The notes: a model not told the origin generated them from the sequence alone. Counted from the stretch's first letter, positions 1 to 6,397 are shown. The stretch is DNA of 6,397 nucleotides from Verrucomicrobiota bacterium (GCA_003219675.1 QHPW01000234.1:15347-21743), one strand, 5' to 3'. Program-made: numbers and translations.

Positions 1-822
1 GCGCATCGCGCGCGGCTGCTGGACATCAACGCGTTTCTGTGGCTGGTGAACCGCGAGCGCTGGAAACCGTTTTATGTCTGGCTCTATGTCGCGGCCGTGT
101 CAGGCACATGGTTCTGGGGCTGGTTCCAGTACAGCGACATCATGTTCGACCGGAAGACGCTGGTTCCGACGGTTCTCTTGTTCCAGACATTTCTGAAGTT
201 GTGGGTCATCTCCGAGGCTTGCACCCGGCTGGCCGAAGACCGCCGCATCGGCGCGCTGGAACTGCTGTTGTCCACGCCGCTGACGACGCGCGAGATGCTG
301 CTGGGCCAATGGCTCGCTTTGCAGCGCCTGTTCGCCCGGCCGCTGGTGGTGATTCTCCTGTTCGAATTCCTTCTGCTTCGGCAACAATTCTCAACCCGTC
401 TGGTGATGGCCAATCTGGTCGCGCTGGTGGTGGATGTCGTGACCTTGAGCTGGGTGGGGATGTGGCTGGGGTTGACGGCGCGCAGTCTCAACCGCGCCAT
501 TCTCGGCACCATAGCGCGCGTGCTCATTCTGCCCTGGGGGGCGCTTTACGCGGGGAGCTTGGCGTTGGAGGTTCTGTGGCGGTGGTCCGGACGCGGCGCG
601 TTTCAGCCCGGCGAGGATTTCAACATTTATTTCTGGTTCGGAATCGGGCTGGCGAACAATTTTCTGTTCGGGGTCTGGTGGGCGCGGCGACATCTGCTGA
701 ATGATTTCAGGGAAGCGGCGACCCAGCGCTATCAGCCGGGAAGAATCGGCTGGTTCAGCCGCGCCACCCGGCGCAAACATGCGGCGCTGGTGAGTGAAAA
801 TGCGGCGATGGCGTTGGATTGA
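1..822 (+). CDS. ABC-2-type permease, C-terminal half (5' end outside window)
   Basis: The frame is open from base 1, so this is the 3' part of a longer gene; the GTG at 46 is internal. The 273 visible residues align with the second half of the complete permease downstream: ARLLDINAFLWL here matches RRLLDLSPCFWL there (residue about 285), so roughly 280 residues are probably missing upstream. By eye there are about six hydrophobic segments, near residues 23-43, 55-72, 112-128, 136-160, 168-190 and 207-227. A cytoplasmic motif at 71-103 (SEACTRLAEDRRIGALELLL, then STPLTTREMLLGQ) resembles the E-x-x-x-G-T-L-E-x-L-L-x-T-P motif of ABC-2 transmembrane domains. The C-terminus WARRHLLNDFREAATQRYQP is shared with the next gene. 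Family knowledge suggests an inner-membrane export permease that works with a separate ATPase. The substrate cannot be told. It lies 40 bp before the next paralogue and is probably co-transcribed with it. Confidence 0.85.
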   Translation, partial: AHRARLLDINAFLWLVNRERWKPFYVWLYVAAVSGTWFWGWFQYSDIMFDRKTLVPTVLLFQTFLKLWVISEACTRLAEDRRIGALELLLSTPLTTREMLLGQWLALQRLFARPLVVILLFEFLLLRQQFSTRLVMANLVALVVDVVTLSWVGMWLGLTARSLNRAILGTIARVLILPWGALYAGSLALEVLWRWSGRGAFQPGEDFNIYFWFGIGLANNFLFGVWWARRHLLNDFREAATQRYQPGRIGWFSRATRRKHAALVSENAAMALD

Positions 823-862
823 ACCCTCTTTGCCTGCGAGGTCGGTTGCTTGAAATTATAGA

Positions 863-2545
863 ATGACTTTTCTGCCGATTGTTGAACGAGAGTTGCGTAC
901 GGCGGCACGCCGCCGCGGCACCTACTGGAACCGCGCGACGGCGGCGTTGGCGGCGATTCTTGTGTTCGCAGGGACGTTTTGGTTTGAAAGACAAGTGGCT
1001 CCCAAGGAATTGGGGCAGCACATCTTCTATGTGCTTTCGGGCCTGTTTTTGTTGAGCAGTCTGGTGGCGGGCATTCGTTACACCGCCGACTGTCTGAGTG
1101 AGGAAAAGCGCGAAGGCACGCTTGGACTTTTGTTTCTGACCGACTTGAAGGGCTACGATGTTGTGCTGGGCAAACTGGCCGCCACGTCGGTGAACGCGTT
1201 CTACGGGTTGATCGCGATTTTTCCGGTGCTGGCGATTCCGCTGTTGTTGGGAGGGGTGTCGATTGGAGAGTTCTGGCGCATCGTACTGGTCCTGGCCAAC
1301 ACGCTTTTTTTCTCTCTGGCGGCGGGAATCTTTGTCTCTGGAACGAGCCGGAGCGCGCGGAAGGCGATGTCGGGCACATTGGTTTTGGTTCTGCTCATCA
1401 ACGCGGGCTTGCCCAGCCTGGGCGGTTGGCTGGCCTATCAACACCAGGCCGCTTCAGTGAACACGGCTTTCCTGCTGCCGAGTGTCGGCTACGCGTATGC
1501 GCTGGTGTTTGACGCGCAGTACCGCGCAGGCCCGAACGAATTCCGGTGGTCGGTCGTTCTCACACACGGATTCGCCTGGCTGTTTCTTGCGCTCGCCAGT
1601 ATTGCCGCGCGAAACTCCTGGCAGGACAAGCCGGTGGGAGCTTTGGCGGCTCGCTGGCGTCAGCGCTGGCAGCGATGGAGCTACGGGAACGCGGCGGAAC
1701 GATCGGCCTTTCGCAGGCGGCTGCTGGACCTCAGTCCCTGTTTCTGGCTGGGCGGGCGGCACCGGCTCAAGCCGATGCTGGTTTGGGGTTTTCTTGGCCT
1801 GGCCGGTTGTCTCTGGACCTGGGGCGCCTTGAAATGGCGCGAGGGCTGGTTGGACGTTGGGACCTACGTCGTCACCGCGTGCATTCTGCACATCGCGCAC
1901 AAGTTCTGGGTGGTTTCCGAAGCGTGCCAAAGGTTCGGCCCCGACCATCGCAGCGGCGCGCTGGAACTGGTGCTCTCCACACCGCTGACGGTTACCGAGA
2001 TTTTGCGCGGTCAAATGCTGGTGTTGAAACGGCAATTCCTGTGGCCGGTCCTCGTGGTCGTCGGGCTGGATTTCATTTTCATGCTGGCGGGAGCAAGGCA
2101 TCTGAGTTCCGGAGGCGATAACTTCTGGGTCTGGTTTTGTTCGGCGCAAATCGTCACGTTGATCGGCGACGTTTACACGCTATGCCAGGCCGGGATGTGG
2201 ATCGGGCTTGTCTCGAAACGTCCCAACCGCGCCGCCAGCGCGACTGTCGCCCGCGTCCTGGTTTTGCCTTGCGGCGCCTGGGCAGGGCTGGTCATGCTGA
2301 CGACCTTCACGCCGCTGTGGCATCGCGTCGAGATTCAATGGCCTTTTTTCCTGGGGCTCTGGTTCGCGATGGGAATGATTGCCGACATCTTTTTTTCACT
2401 GTGGGCGAGGTTTCGATTGCTCCGCGATTTGAGGACGGTGGCGACGCAGCGGTTTGTGCCTGGACGGGCGCCATTGGCCTTGTTCAAACGACGTGGCGAC
2501 CAATCCGACTCCGCGTTGCCGCCGGCGATTGCCAGCCAGCCATGA
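863..2545 (+). CDS. ABC-2-type permease, complete, two-module
   Basis: A 560-residue polytopic membrane protein, and the only intact copy of the three paralogues here. The ATG start is supported by the third copy, which begins almost identically (MTFLPIVERELRTAARR versus MIFLPIVDRELRVAARR). No clear Shine-Dalgarno site precedes it. The N-terminal half has a short cytoplasmic head, hydrophobic segments near 27-42, 53-73, 112-131, 137-160, 168-190 and 228-249, and the motif SEEKREGTLGLLFLTDLKG at 79-97. A basic linker (about 250-290) leads to a second half with hydrophobic segments near 305-323, 333-350, 392-410, 424-450, 460-480 and 493-513. This half has the related motif DHRSGALELVLSTPLTVTEI at 361-380. 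Both motifs resemble the conserved loop of ABC-2 exporters, so the protein looks like two fused transmembrane domains. No nucleotide-binding motif is present, so an ATPase from another gene is needed. Substrate unknown. The gene is followed by a 107 bp gap and a damaged paralogue. Confidence 0.9.
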   Translation: MTFLPIVERELRTAARRRGTYWNRATAALAAILVFAGTFWFERQVAPKELGQHIFYVLSGLFLLSSLVAGIRYTADCLSEEKREGTLGLLFLTDLKGYDVVLGKLAATSVNAFYGLIAIFPVLAIPLLLGGVSIGEFWRIVLVLANTLFFSLAAGIFVSGTSRSARKAMSGTLVLVLLINAGLPSLGGWLAYQHQAASVNTAFLLPSVGYAYALVFDAQYRAGPNEFRWSVVLTHGFAWLFLALASIAARNSWQDKPVGALAARWRQRWQRWSYGNAAERSAFRRRLLDLSPCFWLGGRHRLKPMLVWGFLGLAGCLWTWGALKWREGWLDVGTYVVTACILHIAHKFWVVSEACQRFGPDHRSGALELVLSTPLTVTEILRGQMLVLKRQFLWPVLVVVGLDFIFMLAGARHLSSGGDNFWVWFCSAQIVTLIGDVYTLCQAGMWIGLVSKRPNRAASATVARVLVLPCGAWAGLVMLTTFTPLWHRVEIQWPFFLGLWFAMGMIADIFFSLWARFRLLRDLRTVATQRFVPGRAPLALFKRRGDQSDSALPPAIASQP

Positions 2546-2607
2546 CCCGGTCCGCACCTTGATCCAGGGAACAAGCCGCGGGAATTCAAGCCGCAAGGGG
2601 AACGGCT

Positions 2608-2628
2608 GGCGCGAAGGGGTATCGCGCC
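2608..2628. repeat. Perfect 7-bp hairpin in inter-permease gap
   Basis: GGCGCGA at 2608-2614 is the exact reverse complement of TCGCGCC at 2622-2628, with a 7-nt spacer. It lies in the 107 bp gap between the second and third permease genes, 24 bp before the third start codon. No T-run follows, so it is not a typical intrinsic terminator. It could be a weak mRNA hairpin affecting the downstream gene, or chance in GC-rich DNA. The rest of the gap shows nothing I can name, including no convincing ribosome binding site. Confidence 0.4.
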
Positions 2629-2652
2629 GTGGACCTGGGCACGTTGGACTGA

Positions 2653-4183
2653 ATGATATTTCTTCCCATCGTTGACCGCGAGCTGCGCGTGGCGGCCAGG
2701 CGCCCGATCACCTATTGGACCCGGCTGGCCTTTGCCATGGCAGGCGCGGGAGTAGTGAGTCTGGCGTTGTTGTACGCGTCCGTGGCGGGCACCGGCGCAG
2801 CGGGAATCGGAGGCGGACTCTTTTATTTTTTGAGCCTCCTGGCGCTGGGCTTCAGCGCTTTGGCCGGCGTGTTTCTGACCGCCGATTGCCTGAGCGAGGA
2901 GAGGCGGGAAGGCACCCTGGGGCTGCTGTTCCTCACCGACCTGAAAGGCTACGACGTAGTATTCGGGAAGCTGTTGGAGCGCTCGCTCAGCGCGTGCCAC
3001 GGACTGATCGCGATTTTCCCCGTCCGCGGGCGAGTTCTGGCGCATGGCGCTGGTCTGTCTCAACACGATCTTCTTTTCTCTGGCGGCAGGGATGCTCGTT
3101 TCTTCGCTCAGCCAACAGAACCATCGGGCGATGACGGTGACAGGGGGATTGATCGTGGCTGTGGGCAGCATTCACCCGTTTGTTGAACTGGTTTTCGGCC
3201 TGGCCGGGCTCGCATTGCCGAGCCCGCTGACTGCGTGGCATCTGGCTTTTGATTTTTCGTATCGGCTGCGGGGAAACAATTTCTGGTATTCGCTGTTGTT
3301 CACACACCTGTTGTCCTGGGTCCTTCTGGGGTGCGCCGGCGTTCTGCTCCCGCGCGTGTGGCGTCCCGGCTCGGGATGGATTTCATTTTCAAGCAATAAA
3401 CGGACGCCCGCCCTGGACCGGGCTCAATCGCGCCGGGCGTCGAAGCGAGGGCCGCTGCTCGAACGCAACCCCGTGTATTGGCTTGCGATTCGCAAGAGCC
3501 GAGTCACCCCGGCTTGGTGGTTGATCTGGGCGGCTTTGGCGGTGGGGTTGGTGGTGCTGCCTTCTCCTGATCCGGCTATCGCCGTCGCCATCGGGCAACA
3601 CGCATGGCCCTTCATGCTCGGGTTGTTGAGGATATTTGTGGGGGTCTACGCGTGCCGGTTTTTTGCCGAAGCGCGTCAGGCCGGTTCGTTGGAGCTGCTG
3701 CTGTGCACGCCTTTGACAATCGATGAAATCCTGCGGAGCCAATGGATGGCGTTGCGTCGCGTGTTTCTCGCGCCGACCATCGCACTGTTCAGCGTGGGGA
3801 TCATGCTGTTGGTGTCGGTCTTTTTGATGGATCTGCCAAACACCTTTCCTGCCGGGATCATGATGGGATTGCTCTATGTTTACAGCGCTGTTCCCAAATT
3901 GATTTGCGATCTCCTGGCGGCCGCGTGGATGGGCATGCTGCTGGGATTGACGGCGAAAAAACCGGGTCTCGCGCCGGGGCTGGCGGTGCTGTACACGGTG
4001 GTTCTTCCCGCCGCCGCGTTTTGCGTCCCTGACGTGCTCATCAATTTGCCCTTGTTGCTTTGGGCCCGGGACAAGTTGTATCGCGAACTGCGCGCCTTGA
4101 GCAGCCCGCGTTACGCGCCGGTCACGCCGCTGTATTCAACGAGCAAACCGGCGCTTCCGGCGCCGCCGGTCATTCGCAGATGA
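2653..4183 (+). pseudogene. ABC-2-type permease, frameshifted third paralogue
   Basis: This copy is read in two frames. The first part starts at ATG 2653 (MIFLPIVDRELRVAARR, matching the previous gene) and follows it for 124 residues, through TADCLSEERREGTLGLLFLT to GLIAIFPV, ending at 3024. Homology then continues in a different frame from 3029 (GEFWRMALVCLNTIFFSLAA) to the stop at 4183. The intact paralogue has 36 nt between the FPV and GEFWR codons; here there are 4. A deletion of about 32 nt therefore removed a hydrophobic stretch equivalent to LAIPLLLGGVSI and shifted the frame. Restoring it would give about 520 residues. The second half keeps NPVYWL, the ABC-2-like motif AGSLELLLCTPLTIDEIL and the C-terminal WARDKLYRELRALSSPRYAP. 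In the original frame translation continues only to 3186, with unrelated residues. The gene is probably non-functional unless the deletion is an assembly error. The second part is not an independent gene, because its ATG at 3044 falls inside a homologous segment and lacks a ribosome binding site. Confidence 0.8.
4147..4170. repeat. GC-rich inverted repeat at end of permease frame
   Basis: ACCGGCG at 4147-4153 pairs exactly with CGCCGGT at 4164-4170 across a 10-nt loop. It lies inside the last codons of the third permease, just before the convergent junction with the minus-strand nuclease gene. There is no T-run on either side. It might help end transcription between the convergent genes (the stops are only 32 bp apart), but it may simply reflect the Pro/Ala-rich tail codons. 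Confidence 0.25.
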
Positions 4184-4215
4184 TCGACGCGAGGTGGAGG
4201 TCCAGGCGTGGCACG

Positions 4216-5148
4216 CTAGCGATCCTCAGCAACGAAAGCTGCGACGATGGGTCGATGGTCAGAGGCCACGCCCCAATTGGGCAAAGCCAGCACATACGTG
4301 CCATCCGACTGCCATTCCCGGGCCATCCCGTGGCTCAAAAGAAGGTAATCAATGCGACTGTACGTGTCGTCTTTTGCAAAGTAGTACGTCCAGCTGACGT
4401 TGCGTGGCGTCGTGTGACCGTTGAGCGTCTTTGAATCGTCGCCATTGCGTTCGGCGGGCCGCGTATCCACCAGCGCGTTCTTCCCGCGACCGATGACGGT
4501 TTTCACCGGCCTGGTGTCCTTGAGGTCGTTGAAATCGCCGAGCACGATCAGGTTCACATCCGGAGTCGCTTTCAGGCGGGTGTCAATAATTTCACGCAAA
4601 ACCACAGCCTCCTGTTCGCGCAATTCGGCCTCGTCAGCTTCAGGCACTTCGCGCCGCGACTTCAAATGAGCGGCAAGGAGCGTGAATTTGTAGCGCGCGT
4701 TGACTTGCACATCCACCTCGGCGAACCCGCGGCTGACGCGAAATCTCCGGCCATTGAGGAGAAATCCTTCGTTGGTGTGCGATCGGCGTGCGGCGAACGG
4801 CAGCCGGCTTAGGACGGCGACGTGAATGTTGGTGTCGAATCCCGCCACGTGTTCCCAGTAGGGATAATCGAGCCCCTCGGACTTGAGCGACTCCCGCAAT
4901 TCGAGCAGCGCGTTGGTGCTGCCCATTTCCTGGACCGCGAGCACGTCGGGTTTGAGCGCGCGGACACTCTCGCGGATTTTTGCCCTGGCGGCTTCGGATT
5001 TCGGGCGCCGCCCGCCGGCGGGTTCATCGAGATAGTTTTCCAGATTATAGGTGGCGACGGAAAACGTGCCGGCGGCGAGCGACGGGTGGCCGGGCGCAAA
5101 AACCAACAACAAGGCGCCGCAAGTGACGATGTCTCCGACCGTTATCAT
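4216..5148 (-). CDS. Endonuclease/exonuclease/phosphatase (EEP) family protein, probably exported
   Basis: A 310-residue member of the metal-dependent EEP fold (DNase I, exonuclease III, sphingomyelinase relatives), which hydrolyses phosphodiester or phosphomonoester bonds. The family motifs occur in order: ATYNLENYLD (Asn35, Glu37), DVLAVQE (Glu74, metal ligand), AAHLKSRR (His161), LGDFND (Asp205, Asn207), SRIDYLLLS (Asp267) and SDHRPIVAAF (Asp297, His298, the terminal catalytic pair). All expected catalytic residues are present, so it should be active. The first 26 residues look like a signal peptide (ALLLVFAP core, possible cleavage after SLAA), although the n-region lacks Lys or Arg, which is unusual. 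ATG 5148 is the first start after an in-frame stop two codons upstream. No ribosome binding site is visible. It converges with the permease block and diverges from folE2, so it is probably a single-gene unit. Substrate (nucleic acid, lipid or sugar phosphate) cannot be decided from the sequence. Confidence 0.9.
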   Translation of the reverse strand: MITVGDIVTCGALLLVFAPGHPSLAAGTFSVATYNLENYLDEPAGGRRPKSEAARAKIRESVRALKPDVLAVQEMGSTNALLELRESLKSEGLDYPYWEHVAGFDTNIHVAVLSRLPFAARRSHTNEGFLLNGRRFRVSRGFAEVDVQVNARYKFTLLAAHLKSRREVPEADEAELREQEAVVLREIIDTRLKATPDVNLIVLGDFNDLKDTRPVKTVIGRGKNALVDTRPAERNGDDSKTLNGHTTPRNVSWTYYFAKDDTYSRIDYLLLSHGMAREWQSDGTYVLALPNWGVASDHRPIVAAFVAEDR

Positions 5149-5156
5149 GCATCAAG

Positions 5157-5184
5157 GTATCAGGCATGGACGCGACGAAGTCAA
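5157..5184 (-). promoter_or_regulatory. Weak promoter candidate for the EEP gene
   Basis: On the minus strand, TTGACT (5184-5179) matches the -35 consensus at five of six positions. TGATAC (5162-5157) follows after 16 bp, but it is a poor -10 match. A transcript from here would begin almost at the ATG at 5148, which would fit the absence of a ribosome binding site. This is a consensus match only. Confidence 0.2.
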
Positions 5185-5215
5185 ATGACGGATGGCAACC
5201 CTCATGCAATTCTGT

Positions 5216-5248
5216 GGAGGCTGCCTCCGACTCCGGGGCATCCCCGGA
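5216..5248. repeat. Two adjacent small hairpins upstream of folE2
   Basis: GGAGGC (5216-5221) is mirrored by GCCTCC (5223-5228) around one base. Immediately after, TCCGGGG (5232-5238) pairs perfectly with CCCCGGA (5242-5248) across a CAT loop. They lie in the 190 bp between the EEP start and the preferred folE2 start. They could be leader RNA structure if transcription begins upstream, or a protein-binding site. They match no riboswitch class I recognise. The T6 run at 5273-5278 is about 25 nt further on, too far for these stems to form a standard terminator. Confidence 0.4.
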
Positions 5249-5276
5249 TTGTTGCCGGCGTTGCTCGGAAAATTTT

Positions 5277-5304
5277 TTGCAAAACCGTCGGAGATTGTTA
5301 CTGT
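5277..5304 (+). promoter_or_regulatory. Weak promoter candidate for folE2
   Basis: TTGCAA (5277-5282) and TACTGT (5299-5304) are separated by 16 bp, with four and three consensus matches respectively. The -35 element overlaps the perfect palindrome TTTTGCAAAA at 5275-5284, which follows an A4-T6 tract. A start near 5311 would give a leader of about 28 nt that contains the ribosome binding site at 5327. If this is the promoter, the hairpins at 5216-5248 lie upstream of transcription, and the palindrome could serve as an operator. Confidence 0.22.
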
Positions 5305-5326
5305 TCAGCGCGCGGTGGAGCCGGAC

Positions 5327-5332
5327 GGAAAG
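5327..5332 (+). promoter_or_regulatory. Ribosome binding site that decides the folE2 start
   Basis: GGAAAG lies 6 nt before GTG 5339, a normal spacing. It is the only purine-rich site near any in-frame start of folE2: ATG 5192, ATG 5204 and GTG 5315 lack one. It therefore supports the shorter protein. Confidence 0.6.
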
Positions 5333-5338
5333 CAACGG

Positions 5339-6112
5339 GTGAAACTCCACGACAAACAGAGCGAACGGGATGATCGCCAGCTGCGTATCGACAAGGTCGG
5401 CGTCCGCGGACTGCGCTTTCCGGTGCAGGTGCGCGACAAGGCGCGAAGTCTGCAAAACACGATAGCCACCATCGGGATGTATGTGGATTTGCCCAAGGAA
5501 TTCAAGGGCACGCACATGAGCCGCTTCATCGAGGTGCTCCATGCGCACGGCAGCGTCGTGCACGTGGAGAACATCACAGATATCCTCTACGCGATGCAGG
5601 AAAAATTGAAGGCGGTGACGGCGCATCTTGAGATGGAATTCCCGTTTTTCCTGGTCAAGAAAGCGCCGGCCTCGGGCCGGGAAAGCGTGATGGACTACAC
5701 CGCCCGCTTCGATGCCACGGCGTGCGGCAAGGAAATCGACTTTGTGCTGACGGTGCAGGCTGCGGTGACGACGTTGTGCCCGTGCTCCAAAGCGATCGCC
5801 CGGCACGGGGCCCATAATCAACGGGGCATCGTGACTGTGCAGATTCGTTCGCGCCGAGCCATCTGGATCGAAGATTTGATTTCGATCATTGAAAGTTCGG
5901 CCAGCAGCGATTTGTACTCTTTGTTGAAGCGCCAGGACGAAAAAGCGGTCACTGAGCGGGCCTACGAAAACCCCGTTTTCGTAGAAGACCTTGTCCGCAA
6001 CGTGGCGCTCAAACTCAACGCGCGTCCGGAGGTCACCTGGTACAAGGTCGAGGCGGAAAACCACGAGAGCATCCACAATCATAACGCTTACGCCTGCATC
6101 GAAAAGGGGTAG
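5339..6112 (+). CDS. folE2: GTP cyclohydrolase IB (FolE2)
   Basis: Converts GTP to 7,8-dihydroneopterin triphosphate, the first step of tetrahydrofolate synthesis (and of queuosine in bacteria that make it). It is the type IB enzyme, which can use metals other than zinc. Start at GTG 5339 gives 257 residues. Family hallmarks in order: QSERDDRQLRIDKVGVRGLR (7-26), MYVDLPKEFKGTHMSRF (47-63), the metal and catalytic region LCPCSKAIARHGAHNQRG (146-163, Cys147 and His159), Glu201, Glu216, and ENHESIHNHNA (240-250, Glu243 and His246). With this start these residues fall at the numbers I recall for the Neisseria gonorrhoeae enzyme, which supports the start choice. The frame is open back to ATG 5192, but the extra 49 residues do not resemble the family. 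All active-site residues are present. It appears to be a stand-alone gene, divergent from the EEP gene; no other folate gene is visible. Folate enzymes of this type are zinc-repressed in some bacteria, but I see no recognisable Zur site. Confidence 0.95.
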   Translation: MKLHDKQSERDDRQLRIDKVGVRGLRFPVQVRDKARSLQNTIATIGMYVDLPKEFKGTHMSRFIEVLHAHGSVVHVENITDILYAMQEKLKAVTAHLEMEFPFFLVKKAPASGRESVMDYTARFDATACGKEIDFVLTVQAAVTTLCPCSKAIARHGAHNQRGIVTVQIRSRRAIWIEDLISIIESSASSDLYSLLKRQDEKAVTERAYENPVFVEDLVRNVALKLNARPEVTWYKVEAENHESIHNHNAYACIEKG

Positions 6113-6301
6113 GGCGGACCGCGCGGGCAGGGTTTTGAATTCCACGCCGTTCGTTGACCCTCCCGGCTCTTCTACCATCAAAGTTTCTAAAAATTGTTGT
6201 GGCGCTTTTGGTTTCCTTTGCTACATTCACGCGCTCTTAAATGGCGTTGGCTGGAACCAACCCGGCGGGAAACACGGAAATCCGTGGAACGCACTCTTTG
6301 A
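6113..6301. other. Non-coding region after folE2 with two short inverted repeats
   Basis: About 190 bp with no supportable gene. After the folE2 stop there is a short GC-rich run (CCGCGCGG near 6119) and a few T's, too weak to call a terminator. An AT-richer patch at about 6165-6240 may hold the promoter of the next gene; TTGTGG (6197-6202) and TACATT (6222-6227) are 19 bp apart, which is long. Nearer the next gene are GTTGG/CCAAC (6246-6250 and 6257-6261) and CACGGA/TCCGTG (6273-6278 and 6281-6286, 2-nt centre). The second is compact enough to be a dimeric regulator site, but this is unproven. Confidence 0.4.
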
Positions 6302-6307
6302 TTGCTT

Positions 6308-6397
6308 GTGACAACGAAGAAGAAGACCACCAAAAAGGCGGCCGGGAGACCGGCCAGCAAAGAACTGGGCTCAGCGACTGCCGCGGCGATTCTTGGC
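6308..6397 (+). CDS. Start of an unidentified gene with lysine-rich N-terminus (3' end outside window)
   Basis: Thirty codons from GTG 6308 to the window edge read MTTKKKTTKKAAGRPASKEL and then GSATAAAILG. An in-frame TGA at 6299-6301 limits the start to TTG 6302 or GTG 6308; GTG is preferred. No clear ribosome binding site is seen. The basic Lys/Thr/Ala start, with a GRP tripeptide like the core of an AT-hook, is typical of disordered tails on nucleic-acid-binding proteins. The final TAAAILG could be the beginning of a helix-turn-helix, where a LGVS-type turn often follows. Both ideas are inference from a very short stretch, and the product cannot be named. Confidence 0.5.
   Translation, partial: MTTKKKTTKKAAGRPASKELGSATAAAILG

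Noticed and set aside
823..862. Promoter in the 40-bp gap before the second permease (TTGCCT followed by an AT-rich TTATAG)
   Set aside because: Spacing and matches are poor, and the TTATAG would sit directly against the ATG. Read-through from the upstream gene is the simpler view.
3015..3024. Programmed ribosomal frameshift at TTTCCCC
   Set aside because: The heptamer fits a -1 slippery pattern, but a -1 shift leads to the wrong frame. A +1 shift on CCC would reach the right frame but still lack the 11-12 residues present in the paralogue, so a deletion explains the data better.
2335..3171. Minus-strand open frame (278 codons) across the second/third permease junction
   Set aside because: It is antisense to two well-supported permease genes. 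The composition is rich in Arg, Gln and Ala without domains, typical of a shadow frame.
3044..4183. Independent 379-residue permease gene starting at ATG 3044
   Set aside because: Homology to the second permease continues upstream of this ATG in the same frame (GEFWR from 3029), and the preceding 124 codons are the missing N-terminus in another frame. It is the rest of a frameshifted gene.
5251..5280. Intrinsic terminator or attenuator ending in the T6 run upstream of folE2
   Set aside because: Only a 3-bp stem (CCG/CGG) can form next to the T-run; the strong hairpin ends about 25 nt earlier.
5045..6181. Long minus-strand open frame (378 codons) covering folE2
   Set aside because: It lies antisense to a clearly recognised FolE2 and overlaps the EEP gene start. 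Its translation is Arg/His-rich with no recognisable domain, as expected for a shadow frame in GC-rich DNA.
1..6397. tRNA or rRNA genes, CRISPR arrays, insertion sequences, phage genes
   Set aside because: Scanning by eye found no cloverleaf-like stretch, regularly spaced repeats, transposase motifs or phage gene signatures.

Overview
The window looks like chromosomal DNA from a moderately GC-rich bacterium, most likely a member of the Verrucomicrobiota (Pedosphaera/Limisphaerales type). That assignment rests mainly on the unusual long ABC-2-like permeases, which I associate with that phylum, and on the scarcity of clear Shine-Dalgarno sites. It is inference from family recognition, not from a search.

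Layout. Positions 1-4183 hold three tandem, same-strand, paralogous membrane permease genes of the ABC-2 export type: a 3'-terminal fragment (1-822), a complete 560-residue gene (863-2545), and a third copy (2653-4183). The third copy is broken by a frameshift that aligns with a deletion of about 32 nt relative to the second. Each full-length copy has two related halves, each carrying an ABC-2-like motif (acidic/basic residues, then G-T/A-L, then L-T-P/D-L), so a full protein resembles two fused transmembrane domains. No ATPase gene is in view; it may lie upstream.

Positions 4216-5148 (minus strand, convergent with the permeases) encode a probably exported endonuclease/exonuclease/phosphatase (EEP) family enzyme with its full catalytic motif set. 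Divergent from it, 5339-6112 encodes FolE2 (GTP cyclohydrolase IB), the first enzyme of folate biosynthesis. I place its start at a GTG with a good ribosome binding site, downstream of the longest open frame. The 190 bp between the two starts hold small inverted repeats and weak promoter candidates.

After folE2 comes a non-coding stretch of about 190 bp with two short inverted repeats, then the first 30 codons of a gene with a lysine-rich N-terminus that runs off the window end.

The permease block, the EEP enzyme and folE2 look functionally unrelated. Nothing here is clearly a new defence, mobile or RNA-guided system. The most notable items are the decayed third permease, the two-fold architecture of the permease family, and the folE2 leader.
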